Of a DNA stretch of 64,000 nt, positions 24,995-36,603 are shown one piece after another. Within the stretch, counting starts at the first letter, position 1. The number at the start of each line of letters is the position of its first letter. Both the position numbers and the translations under genes were made by a program. Location of the stretch: assembly GCA_023055505.1 (NCBI GenBank), contig JALIRH010000002.1, forward strand, positions 55,424,733 to 55,488,732. Direction: 5' to 3'. The notes beneath the pieces were generated by a model. That model saw only the letters and a list, made by a program, of their open reading frames with translations. It was not told the origin of the DNA and ran no database searches. The stretch is from Callipepla californica brunnescens (lineage: Eukaryota > Chordata > Aves > Galliformes > Odontophoridae).

Positions 24995-25078
24995 TTCCCC
25001 TCCCTCTCCCCTCCCTCTCCCCTCCCTTTCCCCCTCCTCTCCCCCTCCTCTCCCCCTCCCCCTCCTCTCCCTCTCCTC
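24995..25078 (+). repeat. 84-nt uninterrupted pyrimidine tract (CCCTCT/CCCCTCCT-like)
   Basis: Every base from 24995 to 25078 is C or T, mostly in runs of three to five C separated by T or CT. The minus strand is therefore a G-run-rich purine strand with many GGGG and GGGGG groups, which could form a G-quadruplex or a triplex with the duplex. It ends 16 nt before the 5' edge of a + strand CR1. It is not the cause of any coding frame, although two open frames cross it. Confidence 0.95.
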
Positions 25079-25093
25079 ATGTCTTTCCTCCAC

Positions 25094-25536
25094 AAAGGGT
25101 CATGAAGATGCTCAGGGGGTTGGAACATCTCTCCTATGAAAAAGGGTTGAGGAAGCTGGGCTTGTTTCACTTGGAGAAGAGAAGGCTCTGGGGAAACTTC
25201 ACTGTGGCTTTCTGGTACCTGAAGGAAGTTTACAAGCAGGAGAGGAGATGACTTTTTACATGGGCAGACAGTGACCGAACAAGGAGGAATGGCTTAAAAT
25301 GAAAAAAGGGAAGAATTAGGTTAGATGTCAGGAAGAGACTCTAGACAGAGGGCATTGAGGTGCTGGCACAGCTGCCCAGAGAAGCTGTGGTGCCCCATCC
25401 CTGGAGGTATTCAAGGCCAGGTTGGATGGGGCCCTGGGCAGCTGAGCTGCTGGGGGCAGCCCTGCCCATGGCATGGGGTGAGGTTGGGTGGGATTTGAGG
25501 TCCCTTCCAACCCATCCCTTCTGTGGTTCTATGATG
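25094..25536 (+). mobile_element. CR1 LINE, ORF2 C-terminus plus 3' UTR
   Basis: A + strand CR1 of about 440 bp. It has 'ggttggaacatctctccta', 'aagctgggcttgtttcact', 'gagaagagaaggctctgg', 'gaattaggttagatgtcag', 'ggtgctggcacagctgccc', 'ccctggaggtattcaagg' and 'tcccttccaacccatccc', with a weak tail 'ctgtggttctatgatg'. The coding part is in frame for parts of the ORF2 C-terminus but is broken. It is truncated right after the pyrimidine tract. Confidence 0.94.
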
Positions 25537-27833
25537 GGCAGGCAACAGATCCAGCTTGCCCCCTTGCTGACATGTTTGTTTTCTGATTTACTTGAACTAA
25601 GCACAAAACCCCCTGCAAACATTTTATGATTGAGATGTAGACAGAGCAAGATGGTAAATATTCAGCAGTGCCCTACTCTGTTTCTTTATCTACTGTGAAT
25701 AATCCCTTAGTGCTTAATGAGCTAATTTAAAAGAAAGCAACAAGACAGTGGGGAAATACTTAATTCTCAGAGGAGTATTTGTAAAAGTCTGGGGCTGTGA
25801 ATTTGTACCAGATAAGGAATGTAATTTCTGTGACTGAAAATAAAAGCTAAAGACTGAAAGCCAATCTCCAAAGCCAGAAAGTGATGGCTATACAAGCAGT
25901 AAACTTGTGCCATTGGGGTTACAAATGACTCTTACAGCCAGCTCTCCCTTTTGCAGTGATAAAAAAAGAACTACAGCTTTAGAACTTGATTTCAAATAGC
26001 AACACTTTGTGATGAATAATATGTCACCATAATAGAAGTAATTAAATAGTATTTCCAAGCTCAAGCCTGTATAAACTGCTTCATTACTGATGAAAAAAAT
26101 GAATGAGACAACTTATTAACTTCTGCAGAAAACATTAATCAGTTTTATTATACACAAATTACACAAGGTATGAATCCATAACATTTGTTTGTCACTGGAA
26201 CAGTGAAATTCCTCAGCGGAAACTCAGTTTGTTTTTTTTTAATGTAATTTATTACTGCCATGCCTCCACCATTACAATAATGCCCAAGGAAGAAAAGAAA
26301 AACCCAATTCACAGAAAGCTGTTTGGATTCAAGGGGTAGCTACATCTTAGCCCTGAAAGAGGAAATGTGGGGACTGGTCTCCCTTTATCTGTATATGCAC
26401 TGACGCAGATTGCAGCTGCGTGTCTGCAGAGCTAATGGCAGAGGACAGGATTCTCCTGATTCTTTATCCAGTGGCTTTGGAAAGACACAAATTTGGCAAT
26501 TATCTTCTCTGTGGCCATTTACCTTCTTTATTCCTTGATGTGGCACGCAATTGCAAGAATGGCTGATTGCCACATGTTCCACGATTAGCTGTATGAGTGA
26601 TGCTGTAAGGCCTGAAGGTAAACGTGGAATTACCTGCTCATTCTGGAAGGTAACCAGATCAGTGCTTATGGATGTTACTAACTACATCAAAGATGCCTTT
26701 TTATTTATTTATTTATTTATTTTACATTATGTCCTGAAGTTTTTATACTCTGTATGCAAAAGATATTACCATAAATACACTCAGCAAAATGGACATGAAA
26801 TAAACACAGTGCTGATTTCCCCACCCATTTGTGCTCACATATTTAGTGCTCCACTGATTCCAGTATCTGGAAATAAGAGATCCTGCTGGATAAATCAGCA
26901 GGCACACTAGAAAACTGAAATCCACAATGATTCTGTGATAACCTCATAGTTACAATATGTTTCTATGAACCAAGCACAGTTTCTGACTTGACCCAAGAGG
27001 TGCCTGCATCCAGCCAAGAGATAACAGGGCATCTGGCCTTTTGAGCTGCAGCCAAAGACAGCTGGGGTTTGATTCATGTTGTTAGCTACAAGAGCACCCT
27101 GTAATGTCATCAAACTGGTATCTGGCTTTGGCCTCAGTAAGGTGGTTTCTGAGGGGAAAAAAAAAGTTTAAAGGTAGAATGGCAAATGGGAAATTTGAAA
27201 TTTCCTTCTGGCCTTTGTTGCTAACAACATTTCCAGATTGCATACAGGGAGAATAACATGTTGCGCTATTACAGCTTTCCTGGTGCTTTTACATTTCACA
27301 TTTTGAATGCCATTCTCACAGGAGTTTGACTCACAAAGAAAAAGCACAGAGCAGGAATCAAAATAAAAAGGTTAGAGAGCAAATTAAGCAGTCCCAGCCT
27401 CTAAACGTTTTAAAACAAAATTGTAGAGAGCTACAGCATGTGTCGAAGAGAAAGGAAAGCACTGCTATTCTAGAGCAGAATCTGGCTGGTGGGAAAGTAG
27501 GAAGAAAGGGCAGCTTTTAGGCCTCTTGTTAATGAGAACTGAGCAATAAGATGGTAATAACAGCTGTCTATTTAGTTCACATCTGTTGGCATAGATAGGC
27601 AAAACAATGCAGGTAAAGCAAGCCCAGTCCCTGATATCAGTCACACACTCACCAGCAATTGGAATAAATATTTGTGGAGCCATCCAGAAGTCACTTAATG
27701 CACACAGCTCACATAGCACTTCAGTGCCTGCAAAGTGCTCTCCTTTCCTTGAATCCTATACCAATAGCACTGCACATGTCTTGCAAGTTTCACTCCAAAG
27801 AAGCGGTCTACCATTTCCATGATCGATTCTGTA
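25537..27833. other. Single-copy DNA with a TTTA microsatellite
   Basis: About 2.3 kb with no gene recognised. A (TTTA)n run lies at 26698-26724. The 119-codon + strand frame at 26551-26910 crosses this microsatellite, which supplies its FIYLFI stretch, so I do not call it a gene. Confidence 0.5.
26698..26724 (+). repeat. (TTTA)n microsatellite
   Basis: About six uninterrupted TTTA units. No poly-A retroposon body sits next to it. Confidence 0.9.
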
Positions 27834-27982
27834 AGAATCGTAGAATCACAGTACAGATTGGAAGGGACATCAAAGCCTACCCAGCCCCATGCCCTGCCAT
27901 GAGCAAGGGCCCCCCACCAGTTCAGACTACCCAGGTCCCCATCCAACCTGACCGTGAGAGCCTGCAGGGGTGGATCAAGGGA
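27834..27982 (-). mobile_element. CR1 LINE 3' end fragment
   Basis: Minus-strand CR1 3' end: 'agaatcgtagaatcacag', 'agattggaagggacat', 'ccccatgccctgccatga', 'cccatccaacctgaccgtg' and 'cctgcaggggtgga'. Homology stops at about 27982, although moderately G+C-rich sequence continues to about 28190. A 175-codon minus-strand frame (27695-28222) crosses this copy. Since CR1 3' UTR is non-coding, I do not call it a gene. Confidence 0.9.
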
Positions 27983-30900
27983 CAGTTTTTCCCGTCGCCT
28001 TTCTGACCTCCTGGAAGAGAGTGTCCAGAGAAGTTCAGTGGGCCTGAGAACAGCTATGCAAAGAGCTTCTTGCAGCTCATCCCCTCCCTCCCAGCCAGCT
28101 CCCATTGATCCCTCCCTGGAAGGCAATATGTTTCTCAGCAGGAGTGTGTGGGACCAGTAGCACACTTGTCTGGTGGAGAATTTACTGGCCTTATGGCAGC
28201 AGTAACATGGTTTGCCCTCCAAAGATTTATCAAGTTATCTCATTATGAAAGACATTTGTCGTGACGTGTGGTGTGGGCAATTCAGCTGAAGGATTGACCC
28301 ATGGGATCAATCTGCTCTTTATTTTCATCTCTGTTGCACATTTTCTCCACATATTGATATTCTGAGTGCAGATTCTTCTAATAGCTTCCTTTAATTTCCA
28401 TTTTCAGCAGTCTTCTACTACATTTTCCAGGAAAATTTGCACTACAAAATCAGAACAACATGAGAACAGAATTTTGATTCTCAGCCTCTTAAACACTCCT
28501 GAATTATTTTAGGGTAAACCTAAGGTGACTTCAGTGATTAAATCCAAGGTGGAATTTGATGTATGGAAGAGACAAAACAGAAAGAAGAAAAAGTATGAAA
28601 TTATGTTCAGTGAACTGCAAATCTGTAAAAGTGAGGAGGTTGAAATAGACATGAGATTTTGAGTCTGCTTTTACATAGTTAAAATGCAAGCTGCAGTTCT
28701 GAGACATCACATAGCAGCTCTTTAACGAAACAACAACTGGAGGTATCAGGTGAGTTCCCCTGTCCTGTCAAGCTGATCTAAGAACACAGTGCCACTGAAT
28801 GTGGGGCAGGGATGCTGGTGCTCCCACACACTGCAGCCTGCATGCCCTCCTTTACTCTCCTGTTAGTTAAAGAACCTGGAGTTGTTGTTCAATGACTGAC
28901 TGCAAACTGTACATACAGAAAAAAGGATTGGTGTTCAGTTGGGTTCGTTAGTTGTTCAAACTCATGAGATTATACCATCATGTGGAGATGTCCATTCATG
29001 GCCAAGGAAGAATGGAGATCATCCAATTTGGATGCAACATGGTTTTAGACCAGTTTAAATTGGCTGAAACATGTGTTTCATGCTCATATCCAGAACGTGA
29101 CACACAGATAAGACCAAAAAATTTGAAGTTCACAGTGAGGGTGGTTTTCATCTGCTAGGGAATGTTAAAGCATTATTCTCTGAAACACTTAAGTAATCTG
29201 CAACAGAAACATCTCAGCTGGGTCAATGACCATCAGTTCATCCTGACTCTGAACTACCACACCTAGGTGGGTCACCTTTGTCACCAAGCTCAGGCCCTCA
29301 CTCATTACACAAGAACAAGGGAAACCATCTAGGAGAGAAAGGGACTGACTTTTTGTCTGCAGCAAGCAACCAGTGGACCTTAATTTCCATGGATGATAGG
29401 AACAGACAGAAGTGTAAAACCCAAGGTTGTTGCATAGAAATTAACTGCATTTTTTGTTTATTCATTCAAAACATTGTGAAATACCTGTTCCTTATTCTTC
29501 TTTGTGACTCTTTTTAAACTGAGTGAATCTGGGTCCGTGAGATGACAGATGAATGAGGGCAAATTTTTTGCTTCTTATTAGAGTTTTTAAAAGCTGGTTC
29601 TTGTTCCTAGAAATTTTTCTCTCTATAAAAAAAATGACAATATGGAACAAGAAATACTGCACATGGAAAAAGCCCTAATCCAATGGCTTTTTTAAAATTA
29701 AAGCAAATGCTTTGTGAAAGTGAAATCACTCTGGCTTAATTTGGTACTGTACTTGGTAGTATACTTCTATTCAGTCTGGGCCTCCTTTTGCAAGATCTTG
29801 AAGCAGACATTGTGTTTAACGCCTATGAGGAAAAATAAACTGTGCAGTAAAGCTCAGGTATAGAGGAGCATTGTGTTGGTATCTGCAGAGACAGAAAAGG
29901 GAGGGACTGATGAATGAGTGCTGCATTCTGTGCTTTTCTATATAGCATTTGTACTGAATTGGAGTGAATGCAACTTAAAGGGAGGAATCAGCTGTGATAA
30001 ATGGACTTATCTATGCTTTGGTCTAGCCCTGAACTATCTGCCATTTTAGGAGAGAATCTGTCTCTGGAATTGTATGGCTTGTCTTCATCATTTTCCAGCT
30101 GGGAAAGATCCAATTTTGATGGCTGCAACAATTCATCCCTTCCTTCATTTGCTTCCAAAATCATAAACACTAAGCAGCTGGGGCTGAGGTTGTTTCAGCT
30201 CATTGACATCAACTACAGAAGGAGGCCTAGGACAGGCTAACAGATGTTACTGCACTAAGCAACAGGGATCTCAGAGAATTAGCAATAGCAGCCACAAGAG
30301 CTAGGTCACATTTCACTGGAGCATTGCGATTAGTTGAAAGCAGCAATGAGCCATGGAGATCATCAGGAGCTCTCAGTCCCATGTCAGCCAGCAGAAGTGC
30401 TCTTACCAGAGTCAGCAATCATGAGACACATTGTAAACCATGAGACTTTTCCATCAGATCAATCTTTATTTGCTAACACATCAAAAGGCAAAGTTTGCCT
30501 ACCAAGGACATTTACCTGTGATGCAATTTCATCTTCAAAGCAAACACACAAACGTGGCACAACCAGCAGCAGCTCTGCAGCCACTGCTGGGTCTGTATAG
30601 TATCTTTCCTGGGTACTGCTCAGCATCAGCAGGGGCACTGATCGTCTGAGCAGCTCAGTTGGATGGTTGGCAGCCCATTGCTGCCTCTGTGAGCCTGCTG
30701 CTCTCACTGCAACAAGATTTCATGAAGTTTATGTCTGCTTTAAAACTTCTGCTCCATTTCTTTCCCTTGTAGAATTGCATCCATTTGCAACAGGAATATC
30801 CAAACACAGGAACAAAAATATCTGCAGTGTAAGAATGGGTTTGAAAATGGTCATCACTTTGGCTTCTACCACACTGGTGGGGTGGTTCCAAAGTTGTCAG

Positions 30901-33900
30901 ACAAGCAGTCTTCACATTGCTGCTGCCCAATAAATGCTCAACACCGTACGCCAAGGGGTGAAATGACAGCCTATTTCCTTAGCAGGTGATTTTGACTTAG
31001 TGACTGTAAACTGCTACCGAGAGTGGCATCTTCCCGGACATTTTCAAACCTCTCATTGTGTATGTCACACATGGCTGTATTACGCAGCCAATTGGATTTG
31101 CTTCTTCTGCCACAGAATCCCACCCTGACTACTTCTACTGTCAAACCCAATAATCATTATTTCTAACTCAGCCCTTAGTGGCCTTTAGTCCCTATACTCA
31201 TCAGGAGAAGTTCGAGTAAAATACCTTTGTCATCTAGCATACATTAGGTAAGGCAGTTATTGGTATCATGAGGAGTGTACAAGATCATGATATTGTGCTG
31301 TGCTTATGCCTTAAGTCAGTAATATCCACAACAAGAATCTTAATCTGTTCTCATGGAGCAGACTAAAATCCTATTTTACAATGCTGTTTTCCCTTCAGTG
31401 AATATAATAATTCATTGCTTGTGTTAGCAATGAAACCAGTGAAATTAAGAAGAGTATTTGGATTATCTTGTGCGTTCCTGGCCATTTTTACTCCTGGATG
31501 ACCATAACCAACCACTGGCAGTTCTAGTCATATGGGTACTTCAAAGCAGCACCTGCTACAGAATATAAGCATAAACTTAGACACCAGATTTTATTACTGT
31601 AGCAGCTGATCAAGCAAAAATAGCTTGTTTATCAGCTAGTAGGAGATTAACAGAGGTGAAAGAAATCAACCACCAGTGAGGATCCTTCTGTGTTGCTAGA
31701 GGGCTATAAAATAACTTCAAATTCCCTCCACTATCAATTATATGTTTATAAGCTATAACTGATAATTTCCTGTAATTTCTACTATTATATTCCTGTAACT
31801 GGAAAACAAAACTTGGATGCGTTCTTTACTTGCCTTGGATCTTTAGTGTTCATCTCCATAAAGCCACAGCATCTCTGTTGAGCTTAAAGTGCTTTCTGAT
31901 TTTCCATTCCTTTCTCTGGTGCTGGCTACTCCCAGAGGTCAAACTTTAGACTTTCCAGAAGTTTCTTGCTATAGTAGCAAAGATTCTGTTGTGTTTTGAC
32001 GAGAGAGGACAAGCTTAAGTATTTTGTTTTACCTCCCCTCATTGATTTTGTAATTGAAGGAAGCAATGACAAGCACCCAAAGCTCAGGAACCCTGTAGAG
32101 GACATATTTCTGCTTATCATTATTCTGTTCTGCTCTGTCTGCTGAGGCTTGCTGCTTCTGCACTGCTAAGGCAAAATAGGGTGTGCTCTATTGTATTTGA
32201 AGTGACAGTCTATATGCAATATGGACAATCATTAAGGGACATTAAAGGAGTGCACCAAGGCTGCTTTTACATACTGACTATGGAATTTGTTGCCATCATA
32301 ACTGTTTAATTCCCTCTCAGAATGGTACTCTTTGCATTCATTGCTGCCAAGGCAGGAGCTCCTATTTCCTTTCTCATTCTGCCCCAGAATTTAACATTTA
32401 TGTGCCCATAGGTACATATGGCACTCCTAAGTGGCAGTGGTCTTCTGCTTTTCCAATGACAGAATCTTTGAATTTTATCTTGCCATAGCAATACCATGCT
32501 TGCAATCACCTACTCAGCTCACCCTATTTCCAGTGGCTTGTAAACAGCAGTAATGTCAGCATGGTTTACTTCTCACTTGAAATATTAGACATTGACACGT
32601 ATATTCATTTCTCTATCTTCTGCATAGCAGTACTGTGATTTCACAACAGATTCAAGGCTAACCATTTGACATGATGAAATAACTAATATCTTGTGGAATG
32701 GCGAAGTGTGAAGGTCCATTTCATAACATCAGTGATGATTTGGTAGTAAACTGACTTTCTAATGAGTATTTTTCCAGCATCTCCTGCATTTCAATACCAT
32801 CGTGATGTTTCCTGGTTTCATAGGTCGTCTAAGAAAATGGAGCTACATTATCCAGAACAGAATAGCTTGACAGTTAAAATACTGATGGAGATGGCCTAAA
32901 TACAACATTTTTTTATTGGCATCTTTGAATGAATCATTTGTAATTTAGAACAATTTTGGCTAGAATACGTTCAAAATCATTACTTCGTAGCAGGTATTTG
33001 AGGCACACAAAATGCTTAGGAATTATAGAGATCTTCAAGAACAGAGAAAGAAATAAGTGTACATTTTTTTAAGCATTTATTTATCACTAATAAAGGGCAA
33101 GCTGCCCCTTTTCCCAAAATAAAGTGTCTGCTTTAACCCTGCTACAAGCAAGTTGCAACTTTTTGCTGGTTTGTTAGGAAGCAAGAAGCAGAGGCATGGC
33201 TGGATACAGCTTGACAGTTCTTGGGCTTTTTCCTCTCCCTAATGGACAATAATGGCCAGTGAAGTGCAGTAAGAGCTCTCTGAAGGGCCTGTCTCACGCA
33301 GGTGACACTGAAAAGTGCTCGAGGGCTGAGAAATCATGCTATAAAAATATGAGCTGCCTACTGGCTGTTCAGAGGTGTGAGCTATTTGGTCAACCCAGAT
33401 GTGGCTAATGTATTTTTAGTATGCCTTGCCTATTTTTTTTATTCTTACTCTTTATTTTCAATGCTTTATCTAATAATCTGCTATTATACCTACAGAGAGC
33501 ATAGCATTGTGTTTCTTCTCCAGGGAGCACATAGGCCTTCCAGCATTCCCGAAGATGTCTAAGTTTATACTGCCAATAGACTTGTGGATGATGAATAGAA
33601 CTGTAGGAATACATTCTATGCTTGGCTGTACTCAGATCAATACAGGATGCAGCTCATTGCAATGGTGATAGACAGACAGGCATTCAACAGTGACATGAGG
33701 GAAAGGACTTAGAGACTTCATTTTTTCTTACATAGTGGGTTTGATATGACTAGATCTGTATTCCAAGTGGGAATCCCACTTCGCTTTGCCCCCTATGTCC
33801 AGAATGTCCACATCAACCTCCTACAAAGAGGAATCCATCAGCCTGCTCCACTACTCTTTTTCCTACATCTGACAGTGCCATTGCTACAGATTCATTTATT

Positions 33901-36494
33901 GGCAAAGTTGCTCCAAAATTCTGCCTTCCTTTTGATGAAAACTCTAACCCATGCTTCAAAGCCTTTTACACCTTTACTTGTAGGGGAATTACAGTGGTGG
34001 TAGCTTGTTTTAACACTATGTTTACGACATTACTCTGAGAGTTTTTTATAACACATAGAGCCTGTCTTTGTGGAAAATGGACGACAGCCATCCACTCTTA
34101 GCAGAAGGGACATTCCTTCATCCTGCTAAAATACCCAGTTTTTAACCCATCAACTCTGCAATTCACTTACAAGTGTACAGACTATTAATTTCAATGTAAA
34201 AAAAAAAAAAATTGAAAAAACCCACAACCTTTTATTGGAAAGAAAAATGGCACTTATAATGTCAACAGATGTTAACTTCAAATGTACCTTAAATACCTAT
34301 CTATAAGGACTCTTGGTGTTGAAAGTAATGCATTGCCTGATCTTTATATATTTCAAACCTAATATAAGTGCCCAGCAGTGAAATACTTTTCTACTATTAA
34401 CATGAATCACATAATTTTATTTATATATGCATCACATATACACATTATATATTGATATGTAGATACTTACCTCAATATCTTAACTCTTCTATCTTTTTTT
34501 TAGAAACCAAGAAGCTAATCCTCTCAAATCTTAAAACTTAATTCCATGTCCACTGTTAAGAACAGATTTGAAAACAACAACAAATATGATATACTCCATT
34601 ATATATCCATTATTGAGTTATTTTATTATCTGCGTTGTCTGCACTTCAGTAACTGGTAATTGTCAGCTTCAGAAAGCAGAGGAGCTGAAGCATCTATATG
34701 TTAGTAAAGTTTCTGGCTGCTGTATAAACCTGTTTCCACACCTGTCTCAATGCACCAACATAACTAGTCCCTAAGCAGCAGGCAGGCTGAAGCACTGTTA
34801 GTCAACATGCTGCTGGGTGTTGTTGTTATGGCATGATTAAACATGTTATTCAGGATGGAAGATGAATTGCTATAGCAGCAGGACGTTAATGTCCGCTTGT
34901 ATTGTGGAGTCTTCTAAATGTTTAGAAAATAAACTCAAAATACTTGCTCATATTAACCCTTATCTATTCTAAACAATGAAATTTTCTTTTAAAATAAATG
35001 CTAGGAATAACAGTTCACCCTTTAAATTCTTATCTTTCCAATTTGGAACTAAGAAAGTGGTGAGGGACTATACCATAGACATTGCAGAAGCCCAGGTAGA
35101 TGACATCAATTTGTCTTCTTTTCTCTACTGATGCCATCACCAGTAGTCATTGTAATCATTGGAAAGTGTCTTCAGAAAAATGAGTGTCACTCCTCAGACT
35201 CTGCTTTAATTTTCTGAATTCACAGAGGTACAGAGGTAGAATTGTGAGATTTCATACACATTTACCTGCACATACACCAACACAAACATTTTTTTTTACT
35301 GTAATGAAACATCTAAATCATATAGGTATAGCACAGCATAACAGCATAACTACCTGTTCTAATAACAGTTAGTAATGAAAAGGAAGCAGTCAAGGTCAGA
35401 CTGAACTGAAGACACAGCACCAGAAGACCAAAAGGGGAGGTTTGTTGGATGGACTCTACATGGCAGAACTCTGGAAGAAGTAGCAAGTTGTGGAAAACTA
35501 ATGAGCTATAGAGCGAGACTGAGAAATACAGCAGGCACCTATTTTAATGTGATCTGAGCTGTTCCTGCTCTGCACCGAGTGATTACTGTGGAGCTAGTAC
35601 AAAACTTTGATAGTCATACAAGCAGACACTTGCAAATGGGAAAATATTTTTAGTGAGCTCTCAGATGAGCATTAGAAATTGAGAAAACAGTCTATATTTT
35701 CTTAAGTATAGGAGAAATGGAGACTGAACTATATTTCTTGGAGAATGCCCTTGTCAGGCTACTATACATGACCCGAGATCCATATCCACCTTTCTCTCTG
35801 AAATGACACTGTCTAGTTCCAGAAATGCTGAAGAGAACAATTACTTCACTATTGCTAGGGAAAAAAAAAAAAAAAAGAGATGCATATATGCATGTAAGTA
35901 AATCACTTTAAATAGTATTTTTCCTAGTTTTTCTAAGTTTTATTAAGCTGAAATGCACTAAGCAGAGACAAGAACAATGTCAAATTTGTTTTCTTGCCAC
36001 TCTTACCATAGTGCTTCTGTTCATTTCATAAAAATCTATCAGCAGTTTGTATCTTTTAGTGTATCATAATGTATCATAATTAAGTACAGGTATAAGAACA
36101 CATCATATTCCACCTCTTTAGAATATGAAAAATTTAACACAATTTAGGTAAGTACTTCTCCAACAAATCATTTTCCAGGAAATTCACTCATTTTGCTGTT
36201 AGTAGTGCATGCTAAACTTGTTTATCCAAGGCTTGTGCTATTTGCATGTAAAATCTATTGGCTTTCCAATGTTCCCAGACGCCACAGGGTTGCAATGTTA
36301 AGCTAACACTGCCCTCTGCTGCTCACCTGGATTCAAAACTTTTTCCTATTACTCCTACGGTGTTTTAGGTTAGCTTTGCTTTGCTATGAAGGAATTGCTA
36401 TAAGGATACAGGAAAACATTTATTCATAAATAAATTATTATATTTTGAAAGAAAACAAAAATAAAAGCTGTCAGAACATCAGGTCTGACGAGCA
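27983..36494. other. 8.5 kb nearly repeat-free single-copy DNA
   Basis: I found no CR1, LTR or RNA gene here. Simple tracts are A14 at 34198-34211 and A16 at 35861-35876, the latter followed by the palindrome ATGCATATATGCAT at 35880-35893. The block 29988-30954 has unusually few stop codons on both strands. The block around 33740-34010 is locally richer in C. Neither gives a protein I recognise. Confidence 0.5.
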
Positions 36495-36603
36495 CTGGGA
36501 AATCTGCTTGATCTAGCAGTTGGCAATCTTGTCTGCAGCAGGGAGGTTGAAACTTGATGATCCTTGAGGTCCCTTCCAACCCAAGCCATTCTATGATTCT
36601 ATG
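36495..36603 (+). mobile_element. CR1 LINE tail fragment (about 110 bp)
   Basis: A short + strand CR1 3' terminus: 'tgatctagcagttggcaat', 'ttgatgatccttgaggtcc', 'cttccaacccaagccat' and the tail 'tctatgattctatg', with two octamer units intact. The tail is well preserved, so this may be a severely 5'-truncated but relatively young insertion. It is the only dispersed repeat I see between 28.0 and 43.6 kb. Confidence 0.95.

Noticed and set aside
24949..25251. 100-codon + strand frame with a proline/serine-rich stretch
   Set aside because: The Pro/Ser stretch is the translation of the pyrimidine microsatellite, and the remainder is CR1 ORF2 C-terminus.
26551..26910. 119-codon + strand frame with a membrane-like stretch
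   Set aside because: The hydrophobic stretch comes from the (TTTA)n microsatellite. No family resemblance or flanking exon signals were seen.
27695..28222. 175-codon minus-strand open frame, the longest in the window
   Set aside because: Its middle lies over the non-coding 3' UTR and tail of a CR1 copy (27834-27982), and the rest has no motif. Chance openness in locally G+C-richer DNA is the simpler reading.
33377..33562. Hydrophobic 61-codon frame as a small membrane protein
   Set aside because: The hydrophobic stretch reflects a T-rich region. There is no conserved context and the opposite strand is also open.
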